Assembly: GCF_002119725.1 (NCBI RefSeq)
Contig: NZ_CP021109.1
Span: 2,418,001-2,482,000 of the forward strand
Direction: 5' to 3'
Length of the DNA: 64,000 bases
From: Bordetella genomosp. 9
Lineage (GTDB): Bacteria > Pseudomonadota > Gammaproteobacteria > Burkholderiales > Burkholderiaceae_B
The notes under the pieces are model-generated. The model saw only the letters and a program-made list of their open reading frames with translations. It was not told where the DNA came from and made no database searches. Shown here one piece after another: positions 63,402 through 64,000 of this stretch. The position numbers were made by a program, and so were the translations under genes. Position 1 is the first letter of the stretch; the number at the start of each line of letters is the position of its first letter.

Positions 63402-64000
63402 TCAGGCCCGCCCCGGGCTGGGCACGCGCATGCCGCCGTGCAGCCGCAGCGTCAGCGTGGCCAGCAGAACGAGGTTCACGAGGTTGGCCGCCACGCCCAG
63501 CATGAACGCGGCATCGTAGCTGGCGTAGCGGTCGTACAGAAAGCCGGCCAGCCAGCCGCCGGCCGCCATACCGGAGCCCGTCATCAGCAGGGTTGCCGGG
63601 ACGCGCCAATAGGCCTCGCTGGGCGGAAAGATTTCGCGCACCGCCAGCACGTAGGCCGGAATCAAGGCGCTGAACCCCAGCCCATAGGCGATCGAGACCG
63701 CGAACAGTCCGAACTGCTGCTGAACGTACAGATAGCCCGATACCGCGACCATCTGCATGAAGGAACTGATCAGCGCGGTACGCACGCCGCCGATCCGGTC
63801 CGAGACCAGTCCCCACGCCTGCCGGCTGAGAAAGGCGACGCCCAGCAATACGGACAGCATCGCCGCGCCGACCGTGGCCGGCAGGCCGCGATCGCTGCAC
63901 AGCGCGACCAGGTGGCCTTGCGGCATCGCCATCGGCACGCAACAGAGGAAGCCCGCCACAGCCAGCATGATGAAGACGGTATTGGGCCGCAAGCCCGAGA
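63402..64000 (-). CDS. MFS transporter (5' partial)
   Basis: C-terminal half of a major facilitator carrier, about 199 residues with six predicted helices. The frame is open to the window edge, so roughly 200 N-terminal residues lie outside. Motifs are SRQAWGLVSDRIGGVRTALI (the A-like loop of the second half) and GLGFSALIPAYVLAVREIFPPSEAYWRVP, seen in the oxalate/formate or monocarboxylate transporter-like branch. The substrate is unknown. Confidence 0.88.
   Translation of the reverse strand, partial: SGLRPNTVFIMLAVAGFLCCVPMAMPQGHLVALCSDRGLPATVGAAMLSVLLGVAFLSRQAWGLVSDRIGGVRTALISSFMQMVAVSGYLYVQQQFGLFAVSIAYGLGFSALIPAYVLAVREIFPPSEAYWRVPATLLMTGSGMAAGGWLAGFLYDRYASYDAAFMLGVAANLVNLVLLATLTLRLHGGMRVPSPGRA

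Overview
The window is about 67% GC and carries tightly packed, high-GC3 genes. Three Bug/TctC-type solute-binding proteins, an orphan TctA permease, a Ku/LigD end-joining pair and GMC/subunit 3/cytochrome c dehydrogenases together point to a Burkholderiales bacterium, most likely Alcaligenaceae close to Bordetella or Achromobacter. The genus is an inference. I saw no tRNA, rRNA, CRISPR array, insertion sequence or prophage.

Layout. 1-2.6 kb: the end of a membrane dehydrogenase operon (GMC flavoprotein and three-heme cytochrome c). 2.9-6.2 kb: a tartrate/D-malate dehydrogenase with a Bug binding protein and a divergent LysR regulator. 6.2-9.8 kb: ku-ligD. 9.9-10.9 kb: an AlkB-like dioxygenase and a VOC protein. 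11-15.9 kb: a 1,621-residue hybrid kinase behind a palindromic REP-like repeat. 16.2-19.4 kb: an S9 peptidase, a tiny membrane protein and an alpha/beta hydrolase. 19.5-37.5 kb: a two-component system diverging from a surface-protein locus. 37.6-42.4 kb: small cytochrome and membrane genes and a second GMC dehydrogenase operon. 42.5-45.7 kb: a lone SIR2-domain protein and membrane oxidoreductase genes. 45.9-51.3 kb: a glycan operon (glycosyltransferase/UDP-galactopyranose mutase fusion, glycosidase, ABC exporter). 51.3-56.8 kb: TctA, a repeat-filled gap, Hsp20 and two Bug proteins. 57-64 kb: a lipoprotein, an oxalomesaconate-hydratase-like amidohydrolase, a parvulin, a TetR regulator, an EamA/LysR pair, a phosphoesterase and a partial MFS carrier.

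The most striking system is at 21.9-37.5 kb. A giant (about 3,107-residue) cadherin/CSPG/VCBS-repeat protein starts with a LEPR-x-LL-like motif and has no RTX repeats. It is followed without gaps by a TolC-like lipoprotein, a short HlyD adaptor, a GAF-like/HlyD protein and an M50 zinc metalloprotease fused to a HlyD-like domain. No ABC ATPase is present. This looks like an ABC-less, protease-linked export or anchoring machine. The adhesin gene and the divergent HWE-type kinase gene each contain one apparent single-base frameshift, only about 640 bp apart.

The dehydrogenase operons probably feed periplasmic sugar or polyol oxidation into the respiratory chain. The Bug, TctA and TtuC/DmlA-like genes suggest use of organic acids.
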